This document shows positions 9,079 to 17,062 of a stretch of 38,775 bases of DNA, piece after piece. The position numbers and the translations under genes are program-made. The number at the start of each line of letters is the position of its first letter. The stretch's first letter is position 1. Under the pieces are notes generated by a model. That model did no database searches. It was given only the letters and a program-made list of their open reading frames with translations, and was not told the origin of the DNA. The stretch comes from Dehalococcoidia bacterium (lineage in GTDB: Bacteria > Chloroflexota > Dehalococcoidia > Tepidiformales > Tepidiformaceae), in the NCBI GenBank assembly GCA_022826585.1, contig JAJDUR010000064.1, positions 1-38,775 on the forward strand, given 5' to 3'.

Positions 9079-9989
9079 GCAGGCGCCGCAAGGGCGATTC
9101 CGGCCTCACTGGCGTGCTGCTCATCGACAAGGAGCCCGGCTGGACCAGCCACGACGTCGTCGCCCGCTCCCGGCGCCTGACTGGCCAGCGCCGCATCGGC
9201 CACACCGGCGCCCTTGACCCGATGGCCACGGGGCTGCTCGTCCTCTGCCTCGGGCGCGCCACCCGGCTCGTCGAGTACATGATGGCCAGCGAGAAGGCGT
9301 ACGAAGGCGAGATCGCCCTCGGCCAGGAAACCGACACCGACGACGCCGAAGGCCAGCCCACCCGCACGGCCGAGGCGCCCGCAGGCAACCTCGACCTCGA
9401 CGCGATCGCCCGCCGGTTCACGGGCGAGATCATGCAGACGCCGCCTGCCTACAGCGCCGTCAAGGTCGAGGGCCGTCGCGCCTATGCCGTCGCCCGCGGC
9501 GGCGAGACCCCCGAGCTGCGCCCCCGGCCGGTGCGCGTCACCTCCCTGTTCCTCGAGCGCACCGCCCCAGACCGCCTCCGGGTCGACGTGCGCTGCGGAC
9601 CCGGCATGTACGTCCGCAGCCTTGCCCGCGACATCGGCCGCGCCATCGGCTGCGGGGCGCACCTCGCCAGCCTGCGGCGCACCGGCAGCGGTCCCTTCGA
9701 CGTCCACGACGCCGTACCCGTCGAGGCCCTGGGCGCATTCGCCGGCTCGGGCAAGCTCGACGAGGTTGTGCGCCCCGCCGACGAGGGCATCGCCGAGACC
9801 GCCGCCGCGATCCTCACGACCAGCCACGCCGAGCAGATTCGCAGCGGCCAGCTCGCCTGGACACGCGGCGGCTTCCTCCGCCCGGCCACCCTTGCCCGCC
9901 TCTACGGCGCCGACGGCTCGTTCGTGGGCGTCGGCGAGGTGGATGAACCCGGGCGCGTGCGCGCCCTGAAAGTCGTCGCCGGGGCCTAG
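9075..9989 (+). CDS. truB: tRNA pseudouridine-55 synthase TruB
   Basis: TruB converts U55 in the T-loop of most tRNAs to pseudouridine and also acts as a tRNA chaperone. The 304-residue product shows GVLLIDKEPGWTSHDVV, the motif HTGALDPMATGLL with catalytic Asp48, the substrate-contacting KAYEGEIALG, and GMYVRSLARDIG. A PUA-like C-terminal region follows. It closes the nusA cluster. Its TAG (9987-9989) overlaps the end of the opposite-strand phosphatase gene when that gene is read through its internal stop. Confidence 0.96.
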   Translation: MSRRRKGDSGLTGVLLIDKEPGWTSHDVVARSRRLTGQRRIGHTGALDPMATGLLVLCLGRATRLVEYMMASEKAYEGEIALGQETDTDDAEGQPTRTAEAPAGNLDLDAIARRFTGEIMQTPPAYSAVKVEGRRAYAVARGGETPELRPRPVRVTSLFLERTAPDRLRVDVRCGPGMYVRSLARDIGRAIGCGAHLASLRRTGSGPFDVHDAVPVEALGAFAGSGKLDEVVRPADEGIAETAAAILTTSHAEQIRSGQLAWTRGGFLRPATLARLYGADGSFVGVGEVDEPGRVRALKVVAGA

Positions 9990-10765
9990 AGCTTCCCTTC
10001 GCCCCCGGTCAGAATCTCCAGCAAGGGCTCGTGGATGCGCCCGTTCGTCGCGACCGCGTCCTCCCCCGCCCCCTCCACGCCGGCCCACGTCGTGAGCCGC
10101 CCCCCCGCCTACTCGACCAGCTCCGCGTAGGGCGCGTTGTCCAAAGGGTTCACGTCCGGTTCGTTCCTCGCCTCCGCCCGCCCCGCGATCACCGCCAGGT
10201 AGCCGTAGCAGTCCCCCCACGAACGCAGCAGTCTCGCCTCCCGCGCCAGCCCCGTCATGCCCCCGGGCGAGCGTTCCAGGAGGCTCGCCGACGACGTTGT
10301 CAGCACTGTCGCCTCCTCCATCGATGGCGTGTCGCTCACGCGGGTTGGCTCGCCGTTCAGGAAAGCGCCCCCACCCCGGTTCGCCCAGGCCGTCTCGCCC
10401 ACGGCCGGGCACGCCACCACCCCCACGACCGGCTCGCCGTCACGTTCGAGCGCGACCAGCGTCCCGAACAGGGGCACATGGTGGATGAAGCTCTTCGTCC
10501 CGTCGATCGGGTCGATCACCCAGCGGTGGCGCCCGTCCCCGGGCGACTCCCCCTGCTCCTCCCCCAGCACCCCGAAGCCCGGCGTTTCCCGCGCGAACAG
10601 CTCTCGCATCGCCTCTTCGGCCCGCCGATCCGCCGCCGTCACGGGCGTTCCGTCCGCCTTCAGTTCGACGGTCAGGCGCTGGTCGTACAGCGGCATCACG
10701 ATCTCGCCCGCGACCTCCGCCGCCCGCCTCGCAACGCCGGTCAGCTCCTCCAGTTCCCGGTCCAT
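9986..10765 (-). pseudogene. Inositol-monophosphatase/histidinol-phosphatase family gene with one in-frame UAG
   Basis: The first 218 codons encode a typical IMPase-fold Mg2+-dependent sugar-phosphate phosphatase: KADGTPVTAADRRAE, GEEQGE (metal-binding Glu69/70), VIDPIDGTKSF (Asp85, Asp88) and the late Asp in VNPLDNAP. Then comes TAG at 10111-10109. Reading through it in the same frame gives AGGRLTTWAGVEGAGEDA and AVATNGRIHEPLLEIL, exactly the usual end of this family, up to a TAG at 9988-9986; total 259 residues plus the stop, the normal length. The expected residue at the stop is Glu (LVE-E-AGG), one base change from GAG. The best match in style is the HisN-type histidinol-phosphatase subgroup (WGDCYGYLAVIAGRAE), but substrate is uncertain. 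It may be a nonsense mutation, a sequencing error or readthrough. Confidence 0.85.
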
Positions 10766-10771
10766 TGGGCG

Positions 10772-10777
10772 AGTCTA
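10772..10777 (-). promoter_or_regulatory. Candidate -10 element for the phosphatase gene (leaderless)
   Basis: On the minus strand TAGACT is followed by six bases and then the ATG at 10765, so transcription would begin at the start codon. No Shine-Dalgarno sequence is present in those six bases. Confidence 0.45.
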
Positions 10778-10839
10778 GCGCCTGTTCTGCCCTGCGGCCC
10801 GTGCTGCGCCGGGTAAGCGCGCCGTTACCGCTCGTCGCC

Positions 10840-10845
10840 TACACT
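10840..10845 (+). promoter_or_regulatory. Candidate -10 element for the first E1 alpha operon
   Basis: TACACT followed by GAGTGGCTAG places the transcription start near 10852, leaving a 26-base leader to the GTG at 10878. The same CTAYACTGAGT string recurs before mreB (34923-34932). No clear -35 box is seen. Confidence 0.4.
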
Positions 10846-10877
10846 GAGTGGCTAGTGGTCTTGATGAAGGTGCACAC

Positions 10878-11891
10878 GTGAGCGTTGGACAGGCGATCCC
10901 CACCTCGGTGGGAGAGCCCCCCGACGGCGATCTCCAGCAGCGTTTTCTCTATGAGATGCTGCTCATCCGGCGCTTCGAGGAGAAGTGTGCGGAGATGTAC
11001 ACCCGCGGCAAGATACGCGGCTTCCTCCACCTCTACACCGGCGAGGAGGCCTGCGCCGTTGGCGCCATCAACGCCCTCCGCGCCGACGACAAGATCGTCA
11101 CCCACTACCGCGACCACGGCCACGCCCTCGCACGCGGCGTCGAGCCCAACCGCATCATGGCCGAGCTTTTCGCCCGCGTCGGCGGGACGAACGAGGGCCG
11201 TGGCGGCTCCATGCACATCTTCGACGTCTCGAGGAACTTCCTCGGCGGCTACGCCATCGTCGCCGGCCACATGCCCATTGCCACCGGACTCGGCCTGGCG
11301 GCCAACCTGAGCCACGAGGACTGGGCCACGCTCTGCATCTTCGGCGATGGCGGCGTGGGCGAAGGCGAGTTCCACGAGGCCCTCAACCTCGCTGCCATCT
11401 GGAAGCTGCCCGTCGTCTGGTTCTGCGAAAACAACGGCTACGGCATGGGCGTCCCCTTCGACGACTCCCTCGCGAACGACGTCTACAAGATCGCCGCCGC
11501 CTACCAGATGCCCAGCGTCCGTATCGACGGCATGGACGTGCTCGAGGTCTACTCCGCCACCCAGCTCGCCCTCGCCCATGTGCGCGAGGGCAACGGTCCT
11601 TACTTCATCGAGGCGCTCACGTACCGCTATCGCGGTCACTCCATGGCCGACCCCGAGCTCTACCGCACGAAGGCGGAGATCGAGGAGTACCGCAAGCGCG
11701 ACGCCATCGAACGCCTCAAGCGCTCCATGATCGCCGATGGCCTCCTCGACGAAACGACCTACCAGGCCCTCGTCGCGCGCGTTGACGCCGAGGTCGACGA
11801 GTCCGTCGCCTTCGCCGATGCGAGCCCCGAGCCCGGTCTCCACACCCTCTACGACCACATTACGAAGGAGTACGAGGGGGACGCGCAGTGA
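10878..11891 (+). CDS. 2-oxoacid (pyruvate-type) dehydrogenase E1 component, alpha subunit
   Basis: The alpha subunit of a heterotetrameric thiamine-diphosphate-dependent E1 decarboxylates a 2-oxo acid and passes the acyl group to lipoyl-E2. The 337-residue product has the PdhA-like N-terminal LLIRRFEEKCAEMYTRGKI, the ThDP-binding motif GDGGVGEGEFHEALNLAA ending in CENNGYGMG, and the phosphorylation-loop-like YRYRGHSMADPELYR. I take GTG at 10878 because GAAGG lies 7 bases upstream and the -10 element predicts transcription starting after the alternative GTG at 10848. The type resembles pyruvate or acetoin dehydrogenase more than BCKDH. The stop overlaps the E1 beta start. Confidence 0.92.
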   Translation: MSVGQAIPTSVGEPPDGDLQQRFLYEMLLIRRFEEKCAEMYTRGKIRGFLHLYTGEEACAVGAINALRADDKIVTHYRDHGHALARGVEPNRIMAELFARVGGTNEGRGGSMHIFDVSRNFLGGYAIVAGHMPIATGLGLAANLSHEDWATLCIFGDGGVGEGEFHEALNLAAIWKLPVVWFCENNGYGMGVPFDDSLANDVYKIAAAYQMPSVRIDGMDVLEVYSATQLALAHVREGNGPYFIEALTYRYRGHSMADPELYRTKAEIEEYRKRDAIERLKRSMIADGLLDETTYQALVARVDAEVDESVAFADASPEPGLHTLYDHITKEYEGDAQ

Positions 11892-12865
11892 CGGAGATGC
11901 GCATGCGCGACGCTATCCGCGAGGCGATGCGGGAGGAGATGCTGCGTGACCAGCGCGTCTTCCTCATGGGCGAGGACATCGGCGCCTACGGCGGCTCCTA
12001 CGCCTGCACGCGCGGCCTGCTCGACGAGTTCGGCCCCGAGCGCGTGCGCGACACGCCCATCTCCGAGTCCGGCATCGTCGGGGCCGGTGTCGGCGCCGCG
12101 CTCGCCGGCTTCATCCCGATGGTCGAGATCATGACCATCAACTTCAGCCTCGTGGCCCTCGACCAGATCGTGAACAACGCCTCCAAGCTCCACTACATGA
12201 GTGGCGGCCAGGTGAACGTCCCGCTCGTGTTGCGCATGGCCAGCGGGGGTGGCAGCCAGCTTGGCGCCACCCACAGCCACAGCCTCGAGGGCATGTTCGC
12301 CCACTTCCCCGGGCTCACCGTCGTCTGCCCTGCTTTCCCGGGCGACGCCAAGGGCCTCCTGAAGCGCTCCTTCCGAGAGCCCAACCCCGTCGTCTTCATC
12401 GAGCACACCGCCCTCTACGGCGCCCGTGGCGAGGTCCCCGATGACACCGACCATCTGGTCGAGTTCGGCCAGGCCTCGATGGTGCGCTCCGGAAAGGACG
12501 TGACCTTGGTCGGCTACAGCGGCAGCGTCCACCAGTGCTACCGGGCGGCCGACATGCTCGCCGCCGAGCACGGCCTCACCGCCGACGTCATCGACCTTCG
12601 CACCATCCGCCCGCTCGACATGTCCACCGTTGTCCGCTCCGTGAGGCGCACCAACCGCGCCGTCGTGGTGGAGGACGACTGGAAGTTCGGCGGGTTCGCC
12701 GGCGAGATCGCCGCCCAGATCATGGAGCGCGCCTTCGACTGGCTGGACGCGCCCGTGGCGCGCGTCGCCGGCAAGGACGTGCCCATGCCCTACAACCGCA
12801 ACCTCGAATACGCCGCCCTGCCCTCCGAGGAGGATGTGGTCGAGGCGGTTCTGGCGATGCTCTAG
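11888..12865 (+). CDS. 2-oxoacid (pyruvate-type) dehydrogenase E1 component, beta subunit
   Basis: This 325-residue protein is the beta partner of the preceding alpha subunit and completes the ThDP site (GEDIGAYGGSYACTRGL, then ISESGIVGAGVGAAL). It shows the usual E1 beta order: transketolase pyrimidine-binding domain, then the C-terminal domain with VTLVGYSGSVHQCYRAADML, the RTIRPLDMSTV helix and VVEDDWKFGGFAGEIAA. GTG at 11888 overlaps the E1 alpha TGA (GTGA); ATG at 11897 is an alternative start that costs three residues. The final TAG at 12863-12865 forms part of the TAGGAGG that serves E2. Confidence 0.93.
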   Translation: MTEMRMRDAIREAMREEMLRDQRVFLMGEDIGAYGGSYACTRGLLDEFGPERVRDTPISESGIVGAGVGAALAGFIPMVEIMTINFSLVALDQIVNNASKLHYMSGGQVNVPLVLRMASGGGSQLGATHSHSLEGMFAHFPGLTVVCPAFPGDAKGLLKRSFREPNPVVFIEHTALYGARGEVPDDTDHLVEFGQASMVRSGKDVTLVGYSGSVHQCYRAADMLAAEHGLTADVIDLRTIRPLDMSTVVRSVRRTNRAVVVEDDWKFGGFAGEIAAQIMERAFDWLDAPVARVAGKDVPMPYNRNLEYAALPSEEDVVEAVLAML

Positions 12866-12874
12866 GAGGCGCGC

Positions 12875-14110
12875 ATGGCTCTCGAAGTAGTGATGCCGCA
12901 GATGGGCGCCGACATGACCGAGGGCACGCTCGTGCGCTGGCTCAAGGAGCCCGGCGACACGATCGAACGCGGCGACATCATCGCCGAAATCGAGACCGAC
13001 AAGGCAACCGTCGAGCTCGAGGCCTTCGACGCCGGCGTTCTCCGCCAGGTCGTCGACGCCGAAGGCGACGTCGTCCCCGTCGGCGAGGTCATCGCGCTCC
13101 TCGGCGACGCCGACGAGCCGATGCCCGAGGTTGAACGCCGACCGCGCACGGAAAAGCCCAACCCCCGCGCCGTCGCCGCCGCTGCCGCCAACGCCGACGC
13201 GGTCGATGAGACGTTCGGCTCTCGCCGCGTGCGCGTCTCCCCCGTCGCCCGCCGTATCGCCGGCGATGCGGGCATCGATCTTGCCGAGGTCACCGGCTCG
13301 GGCCCCGATGGCCGCATCCTCCGCCGCGACGTGGAGGCCGCGATCGCCGTCCGCGAGGACCACGCCCCCGCCGGCGTCCCCACCGTCGAGCCCGAGCGCC
13401 CCGCTCCGCCGCCTCCCCCCGCCGACCCCGCCCGCGTCGAGCCCCTCTCCCGCATGCGCGCCGCCATCGCGCGCAACATGGCCGACGCCAAGCAGCAGCA
13501 GCCCCACTACTACCTCACCGTCGATGTCGACATGACCGAGGCGATGTCCTTCCGCCGCCACGTGAACCTCGTGCTCGAGGATGCCCAGCGGGTGAGTGTG
13601 AACGACCTCATCGTGCGCGCCTGCGCTGTCGCCCTCCTGACCCACCCGAAGTTCAACGCCTCCCTCACCGACGAGGGCATCCAGTACCACCAGCAGATCG
13701 ACATCAACATCGGCGTCGCCCTCGACGAGGGCCTCATCGCCCCCGCCCTGCTCGATGTAGCCCCGAAGGGGCTCCCCCAGATCGCCGAGGAGTCGAAGGC
13801 GCTCGTCGAGCGAGCCCGCGCCGGCAAGCTCCGTGCGGAGGAGTACTCCAGCGGCACCTTCACCATCACGAATCTCGGCGCCTACGGCATCGATGTCCTC
13901 GTCGGCATCATCAACGCGGGCCAGGCCGCCATCCTGGGCGCCGGCTCTGTGACCGAGCGCCCCGCCGTCGTCGACGGCGAAGTCGCCGTCCGCCAGCTGA
14001 TGACCCTCGCCCTCAGCGCCGACCACCGCGTGTCCGACGGCGCCGAAGGGGCCCGCTTCCTCAAGGAGATCCAGACGGTCCTGGAGAACCCGACGCGGCT
14101 GGGGACCTAG
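12875..14110 (+). CDS. Dihydrolipoamide acyltransferase (E2) of the first 2-oxoacid dehydrogenase set
   Basis: E2 forms the core of the complex and moves the acyl group to CoA. In 411 residues: one lipoyl domain with lipoylated Lys43 in the sequence EIETDKATVE, a peripheral-subunit-binding domain at about 121-157 (VSPVARRIAGDAGIDLAEV), Pro/Ala-rich linkers, and the catalytic domain with the HxxxDG motif at 384-389 (HRVSDG). The DKA context of the lipoyl lysine is that of pyruvate-type E2s. AGGAGG lies 9 bases before the ATG. No E3 (lipoamide dehydrogenase) gene lies in the window, so E3 must come from elsewhere. Its TAG overlaps the stop of the convergent GNAT gene. Confidence 0.94.
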   Translation: MALEVVMPQMGADMTEGTLVRWLKEPGDTIERGDIIAEIETDKATVELEAFDAGVLRQVVDAEGDVVPVGEVIALLGDADEPMPEVERRPRTEKPNPRAVAAAAANADAVDETFGSRRVRVSPVARRIAGDAGIDLAEVTGSGPDGRILRRDVEAAIAVREDHAPAGVPTVEPERPAPPPPPADPARVEPLSRMRAAIARNMADAKQQQPHYYLTVDVDMTEAMSFRRHVNLVLEDAQRVSVNDLIVRACAVALLTHPKFNASLTDEGIQYHQQIDINIGVALDEGLIAPALLDVAPKGLPQIAEESKALVERARAGKLRAEEYSSGTFTITNLGAYGIDVLVGIINAGQAAILGAGSVTERPAVVDGEVAVRQLMTLALSADHRVSDGAEGARFLKEIQTVLENPTRLGT

Positions 14111-14664
14111 TCCCCCAGCATCTTCCCCATGACGTAGAACGGAGCGCCGCCCGGTGTGAACGCCATCTCCGTGATCACGTCGAATCCGAGACGGCCGTAC
14201 AGCTCGTGCGCGCGGCTGTCCGTGCGCGTGCTCAGCACGCACGTCGACTCAGGTCGGCCCTCCAGCAGCGCCTCGACCAGGATCGCCCCGATACCCCGGC
14301 TCTGGAAGTCCGGGTGTACGGCGATCTCGACGAGTTCGTAGGCGTTCCCTAGCCAGCGCCTGCGCGCCTTCCGGTCCAGCTCCCGCGCGACTGCGTCCCG
14401 CCACCACTGGCCGCGCAGGCTCCGGTAGCCGTACGTCATTCCCACCACCCCGTGCGCGGGCACTCCCGGCTCCTCCGGTTCGCCCAGCGCGATAAACCCC
14501 TGGAAGCCCTCCCGGTCGCGGTGCAGCCGCCGCAGCCGGTAGCGAATCTCCTCGCCCCGGTCCGGGTCGCTGTAGGGCGGCGGCGCGAACGCCGCCGCAT
14601 AGACGGCGATGGCCCCCTCGAACAGGGGGCCACCTTCCGGAAAGGGTTCGATGCGCCAGCTCAT
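14107..14664 (-). CDS. GNAT family N-acetyltransferase
   Basis: This 185-residue protein has the GNAT fold. The acetyl-CoA-binding motif A is clear in LVEIAVHPDFQSRGIGAIL, followed by LLEGRPESTCVLSTRTDS and HELYGRLGFDVI, which correspond to motif B. The substrate cannot be told; there is no RimI- or antibiotic-acetyltransferase-specific signature that I recognise. The ATG at 14664 overlaps the TGA of the upstream ATPase gene (ATGA), so the two are very likely co-translated. The link suggests, without proving, a shared process. Confidence 0.88.
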   Translation of the reverse strand: MSWRIEPFPEGGPLFEGAIAVYAAAFAPPPYSDPDRGEEIRYRLRRLHRDREGFQGFIALGEPEEPGVPAHGVVGMTYGYRSLRGQWWRDAVARELDRKARRRWLGNAYELVEIAVHPDFQSRGIGAILVEALLEGRPESTCVLSTRTDSRAHELYGRLGFDVITEMAFTPGGAPFYVMGKMLGD

Positions 14665-16058
14665 CCGCGATACTGGATCTTCGCCCCGACTCGGTCCTTG
14701 TTCAGCCGCTTGTTCAGGTGCAGCCCTTCCAGGATGAACTCCGTGCCGGCCGCGATCTCGCCCGAGGACTCGGCTTCAACCACGCGCAACGCCTCGGCCA
14801 GGCCCTCGATGCTGTCGACGAGCCCCTTGTAGTCCTCGTTCGACGTCATCTCCCCCACTTCCACGGAGATGCCCGCCTTGAAACGCGCCACGATCGGCTC
14901 TAGGTCGGCCAGGTTGTAGAGCCGGTTGAAGACCGCGACCGTGGCGCCCTGGATCAGCTTCTCGATGATCTGCTCCTCGCGCCCGTCCTCGATCGTCTCC
15001 ATCTCCACCTTGCCGCTCAGGGTCGGCACCACGAAGGGCAGGTCGCTCACGCGCGGGACGGCCTCGTCCTCGCTGTTCACGATGGCGCGCCGTAGCGAGT
15101 TCGCGAGCATGCTCTCGTAGTTCGCGATGCTCGCCCGCACGCTCACGCCCGAGCGCTGGTTCACGTCGGGACTGCGCCGCGCGAGCCGCGTGATCTCGGC
15201 GATGATCTCCTTCATGTAGGCCGGAACCGACACGCTGAAGTCCGCCGGCACCGGATGGTGCTCCGCCTCCACGATGTCGATCTCGTGCTCGATCCGCTGC
15301 GGGTAGTGCGTCCGCACCTGAGCCCCGTAGCGATCCTTGAGCGGTGTGATGATGCGGCCCCGGTTCGTGTAGTCCTCCGGGTTCGCGCTCGCCACCACGA
15401 ACACGTCCAGCGGCAATCGCACGCGGTAGCCGCGAATCTGGACGTCGCGCTCTTCCATGATGTTCAGGAGGCCCACCTGGATGCGCTCGGCCAGGTCGGG
15501 AAGCTCGTTGATGCAGAAGATGCCGTGGTTCGTGCGCGGCACCAGCCCGTAGTGAATCGTGAGCTCGTCCGAGAGGTAGCGTCCCTCCGCCACCTTGATC
15601 GGGTCCACCTCGCCGATGAGGTCCGCGATCGTGATGTCGGGGGTCGCCAGCTTTTCGCCGTAGCGCTGGCTGCGATCCAGCCAGGCGAGCGGTGCGTCGT
15701 CGCCCTGCTCGTCGAGGATCTGCCGGCCCTGCGTCGTGATCGGGTTGAACGGGTCCTCCGGGATCTCGCAGTCGGCAAGCACCGGGTAGGCGTCGTCCAG
15801 CAGGCTCGTGAGTGAGCGGATGATGCGCGACTTCGCCTGCCCCCGCTCCCCGAGGAAGATGATGTCCTGGCCCGCCAGGATGGCGTTCACGACGTGTGGG
15901 ATCACGGTCTCGTCGTAGCCGTACACCCCGGGGAACAGTTCCTCCCCGGAGCGAATCCGCGCGATCAGGTTCTTGCGCATCTCCTCGCGAACGGGCATCG
16001 GCTGATAGCCCGACTCTCGCAACTCACCGACGGTCCTGGGACGCTCGACAGTACTCAC
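14661..16058 (-). CDS. Mg-chelatase/MoxR-like AAA+ ATPase without adjacent VWA partner
   Basis: The 465-residue protein resembles the actinobacterial proteins annotated as 'magnesium chelatase' (Rv0958 type) rather than a true BchI. Walker A is GERGQAKS at 70-77. The Walker B position reads GIFCINELPDL (Asn184-Glu185), with Asn in place of the usual Asp, as I recall for this subgroup. Downstream are LLNIMEERDVQIRGYRVRLPLDVFVVASANPEDYTNRGRIITPLKDRYG, here the sensor 1 and arginine-finger region. Such ATPases normally act with a VWA/CoxE-type protein to load metal or remodel a complex; the neighbours here are GNAT and SRAP, and no VWA gene is in the window. The start GTG at 16058 is chosen by the open frame and a preceding acidic/basic leader without a better start. 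Confidence 0.85.
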   Translation of the reverse strand: MSTVERPRTVGELRESGYQPMPVREEMRKNLIARIRSGEELFPGVYGYDETVIPHVVNAILAGQDIIFLGERGQAKSRIIRSLTSLLDDAYPVLADCEIPEDPFNPITTQGRQILDEQGDDAPLAWLDRSQRYGEKLATPDITIADLIGEVDPIKVAEGRYLSDELTIHYGLVPRTNHGIFCINELPDLAERIQVGLLNIMEERDVQIRGYRVRLPLDVFVVASANPEDYTNRGRIITPLKDRYGAQVRTHYPQRIEHEIDIVEAEHHPVPADFSVSVPAYMKEIIAEITRLARRSPDVNQRSGVSVRASIANYESMLANSLRRAIVNSEDEAVPRVSDLPFVVPTLSGKVEMETIEDGREEQIIEKLIQGATVAVFNRLYNLADLEPIVARFKAGISVEVGEMTSNEDYKGLVDSIEGLAEALRVVEAESSGEIAAGTEFILEGLHLNKRLNKDRVGAKIQYRG

Positions 16059-16194
16059 TCGCTCGTGCTCCTCTGGGCAGCGGGCACATCCTCCAACACG
16101 ACAACGACGAAAGGAAGCCGCCGCGCCGCCCGGGTCCGCCGCCTGTCGCGGCGCTCAAACTCACCCGGAACGGTATCCCTACCCTTCGGCGCCC

Positions 16195-16220
16195 ATGATA
16201 GGGCGTCGCCCGCCTGTCAA
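16195..16220 (-). promoter_or_regulatory. Candidate promoter for the AAA+ ATPase-GNAT pair
   Basis: On the minus strand TTGACA (16220-16215) is followed after 14 bases by TATCAT (16200-16195). Both boxes are near consensus but the spacing is short, so only one of them may be used. Start of transcription would be near 16188, leaving about 130 bases of leader before 16058. The 185 bases between the SRAP stop and the ATPase start hold nothing else I recognise. Confidence 0.35.
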
Positions 16221-16243
16221 CCACGGCCCACTCCGGGCACGGG

Positions 16244-16957
16244 TTACGCTCCGGTGAACAGCTCCAGCTGGTCGCCCGTCTCCGCCGTCAGTTCCTCGAT
16301 CAGGTCCGGTCCGTCGTTTCGGACGCTGTTCACCCGCTGCGAGACGGGCCGGACCACCAGGTAGTCCTCGGGGGCCGGCCCCAGCAGACCCTTCAGCTCC
16401 TCCGGCTCCCGCTCCCCGCCGAAGATCCACTCGTCGATGCGGTCCTCCGTCAGGATGACCGGCATCCGGTCGTGGATGCGGCTCGCCAGCTCATTCGGCG
16501 GGCACGTCAGGATCGTGAAGGTCGCCTCCCAGCTCTCCGCGTCTGGCCGCCACCACTCGTACAGCCCCGCGAACGCCAGCAACTCTCCGTTCGGGCGGTG
16601 GAACCAAAAGGGCTGGCGGTTCTCCTTCGTCCCGACCCACTCGTAGTACCCGTCCGCCGGCACCACGCAGCGCCGCTTGCGGAACGCCTCCCGGTAGAGC
16701 GGCCGCGTCTCCACGCCCTCGACCCGCGCGTTGATCCCCCGCGCCGCCTGCTTCCGGTCCTTCGACCCGTACTTCACCAGCCCCCAGCGGGCCGGGAGCA
16801 GCTCCCGGTCCTCCCGCCGCATCCGCACGACGAAGTGCTCGTCCGTGGGCGCGATGTTGAACCGCGCCTGGTGCGGCGGCAGCTCCCCCGACGCCACCCC
16901 GAACTCCGCCGCCACCGCCGCAAGGTCTTCCACCGTCATCGTGAACCGCCCGCACAT
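16244..16957 (-). CDS. SRAP domain protein (HMCES/YedK family abasic-site DNA-protein crosslinker)
   Basis: SRAP proteins form a thiazolidine DNA-protein crosslink with abasic sites in single-stranded DNA through an N-terminal Cys2 exposed after Met removal. The 237-residue product begins MCGRF, and the other active-site residues known from YedK are present in order: Asn76 in GINARVEGVE, Glu106 in GYYEW and His162 in RIHDRMPVIL. FNIAPT and PLYREAFRKRRCVVPADG are further family signatures. The ATG at 16957 is certain because Cys2 must follow it. A TATGCT element six bases upstream suggests a leaderless transcript. The older name is SOS response-associated peptidase; I see no LexA box. Confidence 0.95.
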   Translation of the reverse strand: MCGRFTMTVEDLAAVAAEFGVASGELPPHQARFNIAPTDEHFVVRMRREDRELLPARWGLVKYGSKDRKQAARGINARVEGVETRPLYREAFRKRRCVVPADGYYEWVGTKENRQPFWFHRPNGELLAFAGLYEWWRPDAESWEATFTILTCPPNELASRIHDRMPVILTEDRIDEWIFGGEREPEELKGLLGPAPEDYLVVRPVSQRVNSVRNDGPDLIEELTAETGDQLELFTGA

Positions 16958-16963
16958 GCCCCC

Positions 16964-16969
16964 AGCATA
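16964..16969 (-). promoter_or_regulatory. Candidate -10 element for the leaderless SRAP gene
   Basis: TATGCT on the minus strand ends six bases before the ATG at 16957. The Cys2 requirement fixes that ATG, so this is one of the firmer leaderless cases in the window. Confidence 0.5.
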
Positions 16970-17029
16970 GGCGAAGGCGCCTGGGTGAGAGCCCGACTTG
17001 ACGAGCCGACAGCCCCCGTTACCCCACCC

Positions 17030-17038
17030 TGCTAGCAT
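17030..17038 (+). promoter_or_regulatory. Candidate extended -10 element for the second E1 alpha operon
   Basis: TGCTAGCAT carries a TG one base before TAGCAT (17033-17038), as before nusA and uvrA. The transcription start would be near 17045, leaving about 18 bases to the ATG at 17063. Confidence 0.4.
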
Positions 17039-17062
17039 GGATTGCGAAGGGATCGCCCGCCG

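Noticed and set aside
10848..10877. Upstream GTG (10848) as start of the first E1 alpha
   Set aside because: It lies before the predicted transcription start from TACACT (10840-10845), and GTG 10878 has a well-spaced GAAGG; the extra ten residues are not family-like.
11849..14242. Long minus-strand open frame opposite E1 beta and E2
   Set aside because: Shadow of the real plus-strand genes; composition is biased and no domain is recognisable. The same holds for the long antisense frames over infB, recG, uvrA and PBP2.
16998..17003. TTGACG upstream of the second E1 alpha as a -35 box
   Set aside because: The nearest -10-like hexamer (TAGCAT, 17033) is 29 bases away; no -10 lies at 16-19 bases.
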